Shown here: piece by piece, positions 44,701-56,998 of the stretch
Layout: every line of letters begins with the position of its first letter
Position numbering within the stretch: position 1 is the first letter of the stretch
Assembly: GCF_019457915.1 (NCBI RefSeq)
Contig: NZ_JAHZSS010000004.1
Location: forward strand, 1 to 64,000
Source of the DNA: Neiella holothuriorum
Lineage (GTDB): Bacteria; Pseudomonadota; Gammaproteobacteria; Enterobacterales; Neiellaceae
Direction of reading: 5' to 3'
Length of the DNA stretch: 64,000 nt
The notes under the pieces: model-generated
Told to the model about the DNA's origin: nothing
The model's database searches: none
The model's input: only the letters and a program-made list of their open reading frames with translations
Made by a program: the position numbers and the translations under genes

Positions 44701-45267
44701 TTATTGGCTCTGCGGATTGTAAGGGAAGATTTGACCGTTTAGGCCGGTGAGGCGCTTCACGTCAGGCTCCATTGATGTGAGTTTTTTCTTATCGAGATTT
44801 GGCCCAACATAAACCCAAGTTGGCTTGCCTTGAACCGCCTGTTTAGGCTTGCTGAAAGCAGGATAACCAGCCTCTCGTAATTTCTCGATTAAACCATTCA
44901 CGTTGGTCGCATTACGAAAAACCCCTAACTGCAAGACCCAACCACTGTCAGAAAATTGTGGTAGTTGGCGATCACTTGGATTCGTTGCCGCTGGCGTTTG
45001 GGATTGCGGTAAGTCTGTGGCGCTGTCAGGCTCATTGTGTGGCACTTCAGCTAGCTCAGGCTCAGCTGATGCAGATGTAGCCTGCAACTGCTCTATGGGT
45101 TGCTCTAGCTTGAATTCTGGGGCTGGCAATTGGGGTTGCAGTGGGATCACTGCGAAATCTTGTTGTCGGCTAACTTTTTCGCCGTCCAGAACGTCGGGCA
45201 AAATAATCGCCGCTAGCGCCAACAGCACACATGCGCCAACTAATCGATGTTTGAGTTGTGAATTCAC
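44701..45267 (-). CDS. dedD: DedD-like SPOR-domain cell-division protein
   Basis: The 188-residue protein has one N-terminal membrane helix (about residues 9-27), a Pro/Glu/Gln-rich periplasmic linker and a C-terminal SPOR domain (about 108-185, WVLQLGVFRNATNVNGLIEKLREAGYPAF), which binds denuded septal peptidoglycan. DedD supports constriction at the division site in E. coli. The start codon is GTG (45265-45267) and overlaps the folC stop as GTGA, with AGGGAA upstream. Order folC-dedD-cvpA-purF is the same as in E. coli. Confidence 0.9.
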   Translation of the reverse strand: MNSQLKHRLVGACVLLALAAIILPDVLDGEKVSRQQDFAVIPLQPQLPAPEFKLEQPIEQLQATSASAEPELAEVPHNEPDSATDLPQSQTPAATNPSDRQLPQFSDSGWVLQLGVFRNATNVNGLIEKLREAGYPAFSKPKQAVQGKPTWVYVGPNLDKKKLTSMEPDVKRLTGLNGQIFPYNPQSQ

Positions 45268-46532
45268 TCGAACGAATTTCCCTGCAACAACTGCTGCGCT
45301 TCTGCAACCGTATAGAAAGAGCCGAAGACGACAACCATATCATCTTCACTAGCCGATTCAAGCGCTTGCCGCAAAGCAGTAGCAACATCTTGACAACAAA
45401 CAAGTTTTGTATCGGCCAAGGCTTCAGCTAAATGATTAGCATCGGCGCCGCGCGGTACATCTAAGCCTGCCAGGTACCAATGATCAATCACGGCTTTCAT
45501 TGGCTGTAGCGAGTTTTGGCTGTCTTTGTCACCCAGCATCGCGACCACACCATGGACTTGGCGAGCCGAATTCACCACCGCTGCAATCTTCTTCGAAAGT
45601 AAGCGGGTTGATTGCGGATTATGGGCAACATCGGCAACGACCCAGGGCTTTGTTTGCAGGGTTTGCCAGCGGCCGGGTAGCGCAGCGCGAGCCAGACCTG
45701 TTCGTATGGCCTCGTCATCACAATCCAATTGCGCTGCTTCAATGACAGCAATCGCCGTCGCCATATTTTCGACGGGTAAACGGGGCTCATCAATAGCAGT
45801 AATGGAGCGAGTAGCGCTCTGGTAGCACCATTTGCCATCGACCGCGTTCAACTGAAACTCGAATCCAGCCCGTATCGGTTTCGCCGCTATGGTTTGTGCG
45901 TGTTGCAAGACGGTAGGCGGAAGTTTGGCATCACCTAAGATAGCTGGTTTGTGGGGGCGGAAAATACCGGCCTTTTCAAAACCGATTTGGTTAATATCAT
46001 CACCTAAAAATGCTTGATGATCGATGTCCACAGTGGTCACCACTGCCACATCAGGTTCGACGATATTGGTTGCATCGAGGCGGCCACCGAGCCCGACTTC
46101 TAGCAAAACCACATCAGGTGCTTGCTGCTGAAGCAACCAGATCGCAGCCAAGGTGCCAAATTCAAAATAACTCAGACTAACCGTGCCCCTGGCGGCTTCC
46201 ACTGCAGCAAACGCTTGGCAATGCGCCTGTTCGCTCAACATTTGACTGTTAATGCGAACCCGTTCTTTATAATCGGTAATATGGGGCGAGCTATACACTC
46301 CGACGCTATAGCCTGCGGCCAGCAGACACTGCTCTATATATGCGCAGGTTGAACCCTTGCCATTGGTACCGGCAACGGTAATGACTTTACTGTTGCTCAA
46401 TTCGGTTAGCGATAACTGGTTGGCAACAGCGCCAACGCGCTCTAAGCCGAGTTCTATGGTTGTGGGGTGGATGGATTCAAGATAAGCCAGCCACTCGTTG
46501 AGCGAGCGGCTGGTAGATGTGGCTTGTGTCAT
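45264..46532 (-). CDS. folC: Bifunctional folylpolyglutamate/dihydrofolate synthase
   Basis: The 422-residue Mur-ligase-like ATPase has the P-loop VAGTNGKGSTCAYIEQCL near residues 53-70, the GVYSSPHI motif, LLEVGLGGRLDATN and VVTTVDIDHQAFLG. It adds glutamate to dihydropteroate and to reduced folates. Its ATG overlaps the accD stop by one base (TAATG) and its end overlaps dedD, so accD-folC-dedD is a coupled operon. Confidence 0.96.
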   Translation of the reverse strand: MTQATSTSRSLNEWLAYLESIHPTTIELGLERVGAVANQLSLTELSNSKVITVAGTNGKGSTCAYIEQCLLAAGYSVGVYSSPHITDYKERVRINSQMLSEQAHCQAFAAVEAARGTVSLSYFEFGTLAAIWLLQQQAPDVVLLEVGLGGRLDATNIVEPDVAVVTTVDIDHQAFLGDDINQIGFEKAGIFRPHKPAILGDAKLPPTVLQHAQTIAAKPIRAGFEFQLNAVDGKWCYQSATRSITAIDEPRLPVENMATAIAVIEAAQLDCDDEAIRTGLARAALPGRWQTLQTKPWVVADVAHNPQSTRLLSKKIAAVVNSARQVHGVVAMLGDKDSQNSLQPMKAVIDHWYLAGLDVPRGADANHLAEALADTKLVCCQDVATALRQALESASEDDMVVVFGSFYTVAEAQQLLQGNSFE

Positions 46533-47416
46533 TACTCAGATAACGCCAGTGCGTCACCATCAGTACTTGGTTGATTCGTCATTTTGGCGAGTAATCGCGC
46601 CAATGTATCGCGCATTTCGCGACGATCGACGATCATATCAACAGCACCGTGCTCTACAAGGAATTCACTGCGCTGAAAGCCTTCCGGCAGTTTTTCGCGT
46701 ACCGTTTGTTCAATAACGCGCGGACCGGCAAAACCAATTAAGGCTTTTGGCTCCGCAACATTAATGTCACCGAGCATCGCCAAACTAGCGGATACACCGC
46801 CCATGGTTGGATCGGTCAGTACCGAGATAAATGGTAAGCCCTGCTCTGACATACGCGCCAGCGCCGCTGACGTTTTGGCCATTTGCATCAAACTAAACAA
46901 GGCTTCTTGCATGCGTGCACCGCCACTGGCGGAAAAGCAAACGAGCGGCAATTTATGTTCGAGGCAATATTCTGCAGCTTGAACAAAACGAGCGCCCACC
47001 ACCGACGCCATCGAGCCGCCCATGAAGGAAAACTCGAATGAAGCAACCACACAAGACACGCCTTTGATTGATCCACTCATGACGATCAGCGCATCTTTTT
47101 CACCGGTCGCTTTTTGCGCCGCGGCAAGACGTTCTTTATAACGCTTCGAATCTTTAAACTTGAGCACATCTTTTGGTTCAAGATCCGTCGCTAATTCGGT
47201 GCGGCCGGTATCATCAAGCAAACGCTCTAAACGTTTGCGAGCACCAATGCGCATGTGATGGCTACACTTTGGGCAAACTTCAAGGTTGCGTTCTAGCTCG
47301 GCGCGATAAATAACCTGCTCGCAACCGTTACATTTTCCCCAAACACCTTCAGGGATGTTGCGACGCAACGAGGCGTCAACTTTGTTCTTTGGAAGAATCT
47401 TTTCAATCCAGCTCAT
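46532..47416 (-). CDS. accD: Acetyl-CoA carboxylase carboxyltransferase subunit beta
   Basis: The 294-residue subunit has the N-terminal C4 zinc ribbon (CNGCEQ near residues 26-31 and CPKCSHH near 48-54) and the crotonase-like carboxyltransferase fold with [19 protein letters not shown] and [15 protein letters not shown]. With AccA it transfers the carboxyl group from biotin to acetyl-CoA. The ATG at 47416 ([10 protein letters not shown]) matches the family N-terminus and is chosen over an open upstream extension. First gene of accD-folC-dedD. Confidence 0.96.
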   Translation of the reverse strand: MSWIEKILPKNKVDASLRRNIPEGVWGKCNGCEQVIYRAELERNLEVCPKCSHHMRIGARKRLERLLDDTGRTELATDLEPKDVLKFKDSKRYKERLAAAQKATGEKDALIVMSGSIKGVSCVVASFEFSFMGGSMASVVGARFVQAAEYCLEHKLPLVCFSASGGARMQEALFSLMQMAKTSAALARMSEQGLPFISVLTDPTMGGVSASLAMLGDINVAEPKALIGFAGPRVIEQTVREKLPEGFQRSEFLVEHGAVDMIVDRREMRDTLARLLAKMTNQPSTDGDALALSE

Positions 47417-47633
47417 GTATTTTGGCCCAGCTGTTGTCGAGTAGCCCTGCGGCACAGTGCAACGCGACTAAAAATCGTCAATAAAACCGGCACATTAAAC
47501 CATAACTGCCGACATTGTTCATCGTTTACTGGTCTTACCCTCTGCCCCGATTAGACGCCAATGAGTAAATTTTGTTCAACTATCAACGCAAATTATCCCT
47601 ATGACCTTTTTTCTAATGGGGACAATAGGTTGT

Positions 47634-48428
47634 TCAGCCTAAGTCATCCGGTAAAAACAGTGGCCCCATTGCCGGCTTTGGTAAACCGTGCTCGTCACCA
47701 TAGGTCACATCAACTAAATACAGGCCATCAGGCTTGGCGGTTGCAGCGGCGACTGTTCGATCTTTTGCTTCAAGAACCTGTTGCAACCAAGCTGCATCAC
47801 GTTCCCCTTCGCCGACCTTCAGCAATGAGCCAACAATATTGCGCACCATATGATGAACGAATGCATTTGCTTTGATATCTACTACAAGGTAGTCGCCAAA
47901 TCGCTTAACAACCACATGGTGCACATTGCGAAACGGCGAGTTGGACTGACATTGAGCCGCTCGGAAACTAGAAAAATCACGTTCACCAAGCAGGCATTGA
48001 GCCGCTTGATGCATCGCTTCAGCATCCAACGGATGATAATGATGGGTGACGCCAAACCGCAAAATGCCAGGGCGAACACGTTGATTAATAATTAAGTAAC
48101 GGTAGCGACGAGCTGTTGCGGTAAAGCGAGCATGGAAGTCATCCGCCACGGGGTGCGCCCATCGAACCGCAATATCATCGGGTAATTGAGCATTGACACC
48201 TAAGGTCCAAGCTTGCAGATCGCGTGGTTTGTCACAGTCAAAATGAACGACTTGGCCGGTACCGTGAACGCCAGCATCGGTTCTGCCAGCACACTGAACG
48301 GCAATCCCCTCGCAAGCAATTTTTGACAGCGCTTGTTCAAGCTGCGCCTGCACGCTGTCAACCTCGCGTTGCCGCTGCCAGCCAAAATAGCGAGTTCCTT
48401 GATATTCAACACCTAATGCAATTCGCAT
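47634..48428 (-). CDS. truA: tRNA pseudouridine synthase A
   Basis: The 264-residue enzyme makes pseudouridine at positions 38-40 of tRNA anticodon stems. The catalytic Asp51 lies in [10 protein letters not shown], with [14 protein letters not shown] and [11 protein letters not shown] further on. The start at 48428 gives the normal N-terminus ([20 protein letters not shown]). It is separated from fimV upstream by a terminator and from accD downstream by about 217 bases without a gene. Confidence 0.96.
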   Translation of the reverse strand: MRIALGVEYQGTRYFGWQRQREVDSVQAQLEQALSKIACEGIAVQCAGRTDAGVHGTGQVVHFDCDKPRDLQAWTLGVNAQLPDDIAVRWAHPVADDFHARFTATARRYRYLIINQRVRPGILRFGVTHHYHPLDAEAMHQAAQCLLGERDFSSFRAAQCQSNSPFRNVHHVVVKRFGDYLVVDIKANAFVHHMVRNIVGSLLKVGEGERDAAWLQQVLEAKDRTVAAATAKPDGLYLVDVTYGDEHGLPKPAMGPLFLPDDLG

Positions 48429-48458
48429 AAGTACCAGCTCTATTCGTCTCTAAAAACA

Positions 48459-48485
48459 ACAAAGCCCGCTATTATAGCGGGCTAA
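48459..48485 (-). terminator. Terminator of fimV
   Basis: On the minus strand AGCCCGCTAT pairs with ATAGCGGGCT, followed by TTGTTGTTTTT, about 20 bases after the fimV stop. Confidence 0.75.
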
Positions 48486-48506
48486 TTATTGAAGGCTATG
48501 GCTTAT

Positions 48507-51002
<2,496 letters not shown>

Positions 51003-51155
51003 ATTCCATTCCTTTACTTTTCTGCGCCGGAATATGGGCACAAATTGCGAGAGAGTCGGTTTATCCCAACATAATAAGCAATTCGCATTCCAACGCCACT
51101 ACAAGTGTCGCAAGTTGTAACAATCCATAGAATTAATGGTAAATCGCCGAGCACT

Positions 51156-51184
51156 AAAAAAGCCAGCAGATTGCTGGCTTTTTT
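51156..51184 (-). terminator. Terminator of asd
   Basis: AAAAAAGCCAGCA and TGCTGGCTTTTTT form a strong stem around GAT, 26 bases after the asd stop; T runs flank it on both strands. Confidence 0.88.
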
Positions 51185-51209
51185 AGATCAGTCAAGTTAT
51201 TGACTGGCC

Positions 51210-52226
51210 TTACAGGTAATCACGAATGAGCACTTCGGCAATTTGCACACTGTTAAGTGCTGCGCCCTTACGAACGTTATCGGCCACAACCCAAAGGTTC
51301 ACACCGTGTGGATGACTGATATCGTTGCGCACTCGGCCCACATAAACATCATCGCTGCCACTGCCCTCTTCGAGTTGCGTTGGGTAGTCATTGTCATCTT
51401 CAAACAAAATAATGCCTTCAGCTTCTCGCAGCAGAGACTTGACGCCTTCTGCGTCAATTTGATCACGTGTTTCAAGGTGAACCGCTTCAGCATGACCAAA
51501 CATCACTGGCACTCGTACCGCGGTAGGGTTCACCAACACGCTTTCGTCACCAAGGATTTTTTGTGTCTCCCACACCATCTTCATTTCTTCTTTGGTGTAG
51601 CCATTGTCCTGAAACGCATCGATGTGCGGCAGTACGTTAAACGCAATGGTTTTGGGGTAAACCTTGGCATCGGCTGGCATCCCATTCACCATTTGTCCGG
51701 CTTGGCTTGCTAGCTCTTCAATCGCTTCTTTGCCGGTACCCGATACCGACTGGTAGGTGGAAACGTTGATTCGGCTGATACCAACCGTTTTGTGAATAGG
51801 GGCCAGAGCGACCAACATTTGAATGGTTGAACAATTCGGGTTGGCAATGATATTACGGTTGCGGAAGTTCGCCAGGTCGTGTGGATTAACTTCAGGAATA
51901 ACCAGCGGAATATCGGGCTCGTAGCGAAATTCAGACGTATTGTCGATCACCACACAGCCTTCATCGGCGGCCAACGGCGCATACTTCGCAGACACCGAAC
52001 CACCTGCGCTAAAGAAAGCGATTTGGACTTGCGACCAGTCAAATTCGTCGGCATCCAACACTTCGAGCTGCTTATTACCAAACAGCACTGTATCGCCGGC
52101 ACTGCGCGCACTGGCTAATGCAAATACTTGATCGATTGGAAATTCGCGCTCAGCAAGAATTTCGAGCATGGTCTTACCGACCACACCCGTGGCACCTAAT
52201 ACGGCCACATTATATTTAGCTGACAT
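51210..52226 (-). CDS. asd: Aspartate-semialdehyde dehydrogenase
   Basis: The 338-residue enzyme makes aspartate semialdehyde for lysine, threonine, methionine and cell-wall diaminopimelate. NADP-binding VLGATGVVGKTM is at residues 9-20, catalytic Cys132 is in NPNCSTIQM, and His lies in FGHAEAVHLE. It sits where E. coli has usg, a related protein lacking the active Cys, so here the position holds a catalytically competent enzyme (Asd2-type). It follows pdxB by 27 bases and is probably co-transcribed. Confidence 0.93.
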   Translation of the reverse strand: MSAKYNVAVLGATGVVGKTMLEILAEREFPIDQVFALASARSAGDTVLFGNKQLEVLDADEFDWSQVQIAFFSAGGSVSAKYAPLAADEGCVVIDNTSEFRYEPDIPLVIPEVNPHDLANFRNRNIIANPNCSTIQMLVALAPIHKTVGISRINVSTYQSVSGTGKEAIEELASQAGQMVNGMPADAKVYPKTIAFNVLPHIDAFQDNGYTKEEMKMVWETQKILGDESVLVNPTAVRVPVMFGHAEAVHLETRDQIDAEGVKSLLREAEGIILFEDDNDYPTQLEEGSGSDDVYVGRVRNDISHPHGVNLWVVADNVRKGAALNSVQIAEVLIRDYL

Positions 52227-52253
52227 GCTTTGTTTTCTCCGCTCTGTCTATCG

Positions 52254-53390
52254 CTATAAATCGGAACACTGAAAACCTAACCGAGCCAACGTAGTGGCAT
52301 TATCGGCGGGCATTCCAGCAGACATATTAATTTGGGTGCTCAGCAACTCTCGGCGCAACGGATAGCTTTTACGCAGCCGATCAAAATAACCCGTTTGCTG
52401 ACTCACCGCGCGCATGCGTTCATCATCATTGCGCACGTCATACACCGCGTGGACCAACTGTTTTAACAATCCTTGGGTCGGCTTGCCTGCAACAGTCATG
52501 GCCGCTAACTCGGGCGTTGGGAGCAACGCTTGCACATCAGCTTTTGCAAAACCGTGCAATGCTGCCCAGTGGTCATAAACAATGCTCGTGCCAAACGCTT
52601 TGCCTTCTTGAGAATAGCCAGCAATGTGAGGCGTGGCGATATCTACCAATGCCATCAGCTGAGGATCTGGCTGGGGTTCATTTTCCCACACATCCAACAC
52701 CACTGAATGTTCAGAGTGCGTTGCCAAATGTTGCTTCAGGGCTTGGTTATCGATCACTTCGCCACGGCAAGCATTAATAATAATGGCTTCTGGCTTGAGT
52801 TGCGCCAATTCGGCGGCGCCAATCAGGTGATGGGTTTTATGACGCCCAGTCATGAGCAATGGCACATGCAACGTTACGATATCGGACTGCGCAATGAGCG
52901 ATGCTAAAGCCGTTGATTCAAAGCTCGATTCAGCCTCGGCCCGCGGCGGATCACAAACGAGCACGTTTAATCCAAGCGCTTCAAGCCGCGGCAGTAATCG
53001 CTTGCCAATATTGCCAATTCCAATCACGCCCATGGTCAAGCCTTTGAGGCGCAATTGTCGCCGCTCGGCCACCAGCAAGAGTGAGCTGAGCACGTAATCA
53101 CAAACCGCATAAGCGTTACAGCCTGGAGCATTGGTAAAGGTAATGCCACGCTCAGCCAACAATTGCTCATCAACATGATCGGTACCAATCGTTGCAGTAC
53201 CAACAAAGTGAAGCTTGTTGGCTTTTGCCAGCAACTTGCTGTCAACTTTCGTCACAGAGCGAACAAGCAGTACATCCACGTCAACCAACATATCAGCACT
53301 AATGTCACGACCGGCAACGCGCGTTACCTTGCCATGAGGACCAAAAAGCGCTTCCACATACGGCATATTTTCATCGGCTAAGATATGCAT
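52254..53390 (-). CDS. pdxB: Erythronate-4-phosphate dehydrogenase
   Basis: The 378-residue D-isomer-specific 2-hydroxyacid dehydrogenase acts in pyridoxal phosphate synthesis, oxidising 4-phosphoerythronate. NAD-binding GVIGIGNIGKRL lies near residue 120, NACRGEVIDNQAL with the catalytic Arg near 208-220, and DVWENEP with the catalytic Glu near 233. The C-terminal 80 residues form the PdxB dimerisation domain. Order pdxB-asd matches E. coli pdxB-usg. Confidence 0.95.
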   Translation of the reverse strand: MHILADENMPYVEALFGPHGKVTRVAGRDISADMLVDVDVLLVRSVTKVDSKLLAKANKLHFVGTATIGTDHVDEQLLAERGITFTNAPGCNAYAVCDYVLSSLLLVAERRQLRLKGLTMGVIGIGNIGKRLLPRLEALGLNVLVCDPPRAEAESSFESTALASLIAQSDIVTLHVPLLMTGRHKTHHLIGAAELAQLKPEAIIINACRGEVIDNQALKQHLATHSEHSVVLDVWENEPQPDPQLMALVDIATPHIAGYSQEGKAFGTSIVYDHWAALHGFAKADVQALLPTPELAAMTVAGKPTQGLLKQLVHAVYDVRNDDERMRAVSQQTGYFDRLRKSYPLRRELLSTQINMSAGMPADNATTLARLGFQCSDL

Positions 53391-53544
53391 GGTTTTCCAT
53401 CCATTCTCGGGAATTCGGGCAGAGCGGGAATGTATGCTTTTTTAGCTTACCTGTCCACTTGTGCCATGTTGCAGATCGTCATTACTTTTCTAGCGTAACA
53501 ATGCCGTTTGGCATATGCGCTAGCCTGGCCGTTTTCAACGTAAA

Positions 53545-53570
53545 AAAAACCGGCCATTCGGCCGGTTTTT
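53545..53570 (-). terminator. Terminator of fabB
   Basis: AAAACCGGCC and GGCCGGTTTTT enclose ATTC, about 20 bases after the fabB stop, with T runs on both strands. Confidence 0.88.
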
Positions 53571-53589
53571 ATCAAGCGTCGGCAAGCCG

Positions 53590-54801
53590 CTAACTGTATT
53601 TTTTGAAAACCAAGGTAGCGTTGGTGCCGCCAAAACCAAAGCTGTTTGACATCACTTGTGTCAACTCGGCATCGGTTGGCTTGGTAACAATATTCAACCC
53701 TTCGGCTGCTTCGTCGAGATTTTCAACGTTAATAGATGGCGCAACAAAGCCGTGTTCAACCATCAGTAACGAATAAATAGCTTCGTGCACACCAGCCGCA
53801 CCCAGCGCGTGACCAGACATGGCTTTAGTTGCGCTAATCATCGGTGAGTTACCACCAAACACTTGTTGAATGGCCTCGAGTTCCTTAACGTCACCCACTG
53901 GCGTTGAAGTACCGTGAGTGTTGAGGTAATCAACATCACCTTCAATGGTACTCATAGCCTGCTTCATACAACGAATAGCGCCTTCACCAGATGGTGCGAC
54001 CATGTCGTAACCATCAGAAGTCGCACCATAGCCAACAATTTCGGCATAAATTTTAGCGCCACGAGCCAAAGCATGCTCAAGCTCTTCAACCACGACCATG
54101 CCGCCACCGCCAGAAATCACAAAACCATCGCGATCGGCATCATAGGTACGAGAAGCTTTATCTGGGGTATCGTTATATTTAGTTGAGAGTGCACCCATGG
54201 CATCAAACTGCATAGCCAACGACCAATGACACTCTTCACCACCACCAGCAAATACCACGTCTTGTTTGCCCAACTGGATCAGCTCCCAAGCATGGCCAAT
54301 ACAGTGTGCAGACGTCGCACAGGCAGAACTCATGGAGTAATTCACGCCTTTAATCTTAAATGGCGTAGCTAAACAAGCCGAAGTGGTGCTGCCCATGGTG
54401 CGTGGCACCATGTAGGGTCCAACACGCTTAACGCCTTTTTCGCGAAGAATATCAGCGGCTAAAACTTGATTCTCTGAACTTGCGCCACCAGAACCCGCAA
54501 CCAGACCGGTGCGATCGTTAGACACTTGATCATCGCTTAGGCCAGCATCTTCAATGGCTTGATTCATTGCGATATAAGCATAAGCAGCCGCGTCGCCCAT
54601 AAAGCGCAAGGCGCGCCGGTCAACGTGTTCTTTGGTGTTGATTTGGCAATCACCCCAAACTTGGCTACGCAGGCCCATTTCTTTAAATTGCTCAGAAGCG
54701 CGAATACCAGATTTGCCAGCACGCAATGAGGCCAATACTTCTTCAGCATTGTTGCCTAGACTCGAAACAACGCCCAAACCGGTGATAACGGCTCTTTTCA
54801 T
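53590..54801 (-). CDS. fabB: Beta-ketoacyl-ACP synthase I
   Basis: The 403-residue condensing enzyme elongates fatty acids and is needed for unsaturated chains. Catalytic Cys161 lies in [10 protein letters not shown]; the two His lie in [12 protein letters not shown] and [14 protein letters not shown]; the Gly-rich tail [15 protein letters not shown] is present. CAGGATTTATC precedes the ATG. It is divergent from mnmC; the region between holds a FabR-like operator, suggesting control by the unsaturated fatty acid regulon. Confidence 0.96.
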   Translation of the reverse strand: MKRAVITGLGVVSSLGNNAEEVLASLRAGKSGIRASEQFKEMGLRSQVWGDCQINTKEHVDRRALRFMGDAAAYAYIAMNQAIEDAGLSDDQVSNDRTGLVAGSGGASSENQVLAADILREKGVKRVGPYMVPRTMGSTTSACLATPFKIKGVNYSMSSACATSAHCIGHAWELIQLGKQDVVFAGGGEECHWSLAMQFDAMGALSTKYNDTPDKASRTYDADRDGFVISGGGGMVVVEELEHALARGAKIYAEIVGYGATSDGYDMVAPSGEGAIRCMKQAMSTIEGDVDYLNTHGTSTPVGDVKELEAIQQVFGGNSPMISATKAMSGHALGAAGVHEAIYSLLMVEHGFVAPSINVENLDEAAEGLNIVTKPTDAELTQVMSNSFGFGGTNATLVFKKYS

Positions 54802-54896
54802 TGATAAATCCTGTTGCAGTATGAAACCTAAACGGTACGAAACGTGCGAATTGTAATCGCATCGCCCCCCTATACTGGTCTGCTTTGCTTACAATA

Positions 54897-54914
54897 AAGT
54901 TACACGTGTACGCT
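54897..54914 (-). promoter_or_regulatory. FabR-like operator upstream of fabB
   Basis: On the minus strand AGCGTACACGTGTAACTT contains the perfect palindrome TACACGTGTA and closely resembles the FabR operator found before fabB and fabA in enteric and related bacteria (AGCGTACA-N2-TGT-type). It lies 96 bases before the fabB ATG and 49 bases before mnmC. Between it and fabB a half FadR-like motif ACTGGTCTG (54874-54882) is also seen, as in the E. coli fabB promoter. Confidence 0.5.
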
Positions 54915-54962
54915 AATTTGTCGGTTATAGTAGCGTCACATTGGAAAGCATGCCACGCCTAT

Positions 54963-56957
54963 ATGAGTTCTAGCCATCAAATCAGCTCTGCCAACCTGCA
55001 CTTCAACGCCCACGGCACGCCTATTGCGGACGATTTTGACGACGTCTATTTTTCTAACGACGATGGCCAAGCCGAGAGCCAGTATGTATTTATTGCGGGT
55101 AACAAACTAACCAAACGCTGGCGAGCGAACAGCTGTTACTCATTTACGGTGGCAGAAACAGGCTTTGGTACGGGCCTGAACTTCCTCGCATGCTGGCAAG
55201 CATTCGATGATTACCTTAGTCAAAATTTAGCAACCGGGAGTAAACAACTACATTTTATTTCCTTTGAGAAGTTCCCGATCACAACAAATGACTTGCAAGA
55301 TGCACATCAACGTTTTGCCAACTTAAGTCATTACGCCAGCCAACTTCGCAATGCCTACCCGCAGCAACTCAGCGCTGGTTGCCATCGAATGAGCTTTGCC
55401 GGCGGGCGGGTAGTACTCGATTTATGGTTAGGTGATGTGAATGACATCATGCCAACGCTTAGCCATCACAATCAGGGAAATGTAGATGCTTGGTTCTTAG
55501 ATGGCTTTGCCCCCAGTAAAAACCCCCAGATGTGGCAGCAATCGCTGTTTGATCAAATGTTTCGTTTATCACGCCCGCATGCCACCGTGGCGACCTTTAC
55601 CGCCGCCGGATTAGTCCGCCGCGGTTTAGCAGAAGCCGGATTTGAAGTCAGTAAGCAGGCTGGCTATGGCAATAAACGCGACATGACGATTGCCACCAAA
55701 ACAGCCTTGCCACAATCAACTCAATACCGCACTGACAGTTCAACCGAAGCGAGCTCCGTGGCCATTATTGGAGGGGGGATTGCAGCTTGCCTGACGGCTT
55801 GGCAACTTGCTCAACGTGGCAAGCAAATTACCTTGCTCTGCGCAGATGAGCAGTTGGCGGCTGCGGCCAGTGGTAACCGCCAAGGTGCGCTTTACCCGCT
55901 GTTGACGCCTAAACCCAGTGAATTGTCACAATTCTATTGGCAAGGGTTTCGTCAGGCCTTGCCCTTTTACCGCCAACTCAGCGAACTCGCGCCATCAATT
56001 CGCCATCAATGGTGCGGCCTGCTCCATTTAAGCAGTAACGAAGCCCTTGCTAAAAAGCATCAAGAGATCGCTAGCATTGGCTATCCAACCACCTTAGTTG
56101 AGTTAGTCTCGGCCCAACAAGCCTCTGCATTAAGCGGCGTAACGCTGCCCCATGAGGCGCTTTACTACCCAGATGGAGCTTGGTTTTGTCCCGGTGATAT
56201 ATGCCAATTTATCGGCCAGTGGCTTACCGAACATGGCCACGATGTGCGGCTAAATTTTACCGTCAAAGCGCTCACCCAAGCTGATGACAACTGGCAACTA
56301 ACAGGCCCAGAAACCCTATCAGCCGCGCAAGTGGTGGTAGCCGCCGGCATACACAGTGGTCAATTTGAACAAACACGTCACCTCCCTATCAGTGCGGTGC
56401 GAGGTCAAGTCAGTCATGTCCCTGCGACTGAGGCATCGCAGCAACTAAAAACTGTGCTCTGCCATACGGGTTACCTTACCCCAATGACTACCGATGATTC
56501 TGCTAGCCATTGTTTAGGGGCGACGTTCTCGCGAGAAGACAAAAGCGAAGATCTTCACGATGATGATCACCAAACCAATTTACAGCGTTTGGCGCAGGCG
56601 ATGCCGGACTCAGAGTTGGTGAATGACTGGCAAACAACGCCTACTGAAGGGCGCGTTGGGTTCAGAGCGGTGTTGCGCGATCACTTTCCTGTTGTTGGGC
56701 CAGTGCCAGCTTGGCAGCAAATCGAAGGCATGGCGCAAACCAGCGTTTTAGCAAGCATGCCGCTGCAACAAGGCTTGTTTGTGATCTCGGGACTTGGCGC
56801 CCGTGGCATTTGCTCGGCTCCGTTAGCCGCGGCAGTTGTCACCGATTACATTTGTGGTGAAGCCCAATGCCTCCCCCAACCAATCCTTGATGCAATTAAT
56901 CCAGCACGTTTTGTTTGGCGCCGCCTGAAGAAAAATAAACCTCTGTTCGATCAGTAA
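54963..56957 (+). CDS. mnmC: Bifunctional tRNA 5-methylaminomethyl-2-thiouridine biosynthesis protein MnmC
   Basis: The 664-residue protein has an N-terminal methyltransferase domain (about 1-235; SAM motif VAETGFGTGLNFLACWQAF, DAWFLDGFAPSKNP) and a C-terminal FAD-dependent oxidase domain (about 260-640; AIIGGGIAACLTAWQLAQRG, AAASGNRQGALYPLL). It finishes the mnm5s2U34 modification of tRNAs. The ATG at 54963 gives E. coli-like length (668) and is chosen over upstream codons; the ribosome binding site is weak. A short hairpin GCGGTAT/ATACCGC follows the stop at 56960-56976, without a T tract. Confidence 0.94.
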   Translation: MSSSHQISSANLHFNAHGTPIADDFDDVYFSNDDGQAESQYVFIAGNKLTKRWRANSCYSFTVAETGFGTGLNFLACWQAFDDYLSQNLATGSKQLHFISFEKFPITTNDLQDAHQRFANLSHYASQLRNAYPQQLSAGCHRMSFAGGRVVLDLWLGDVNDIMPTLSHHNQGNVDAWFLDGFAPSKNPQMWQQSLFDQMFRLSRPHATVATFTAAGLVRRGLAEAGFEVSKQAGYGNKRDMTIATKTALPQSTQYRTDSSTEASSVAIIGGGIAACLTAWQLAQRGKQITLLCADEQLAAAASGNRQGALYPLLTPKPSELSQFYWQGFRQALPFYRQLSELAPSIRHQWCGLLHLSSNEALAKKHQEIASIGYPTTLVELVSAQQASALSGVTLPHEALYYPDGAWFCPGDICQFIGQWLTEHGHDVRLNFTVKALTQADDNWQLTGPETLSAAQVVVAAGIHSGQFEQTRHLPISAVRGQVSHVPATEASQQLKTVLCHTGYLTPMTTDDSASHCLGATFSREDKSEDLHDDDHQTNLQRLAQAMPDSELVNDWQTTPTEGRVGFRAVLRDHFPVVGPVPAWQQIEGMAQTSVLASMPLQQGLFVISGLGARGICSAPLAAAVVTDYICGEAQCLPQPILDAINPARFVWRRLKKNKPLFDQ

Positions 56958-56998
56958 ATGCGGTATTTAATACCGCCAGTGGCACGTTAAAGCACTAA

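Noticed and set aside
51210-52226. Gene considered as usg, the inactive Asd paralogue found at this locus in E. coli
   Set aside because: The catalytic Cys132 and His motifs are present, so it is called a functional asd.
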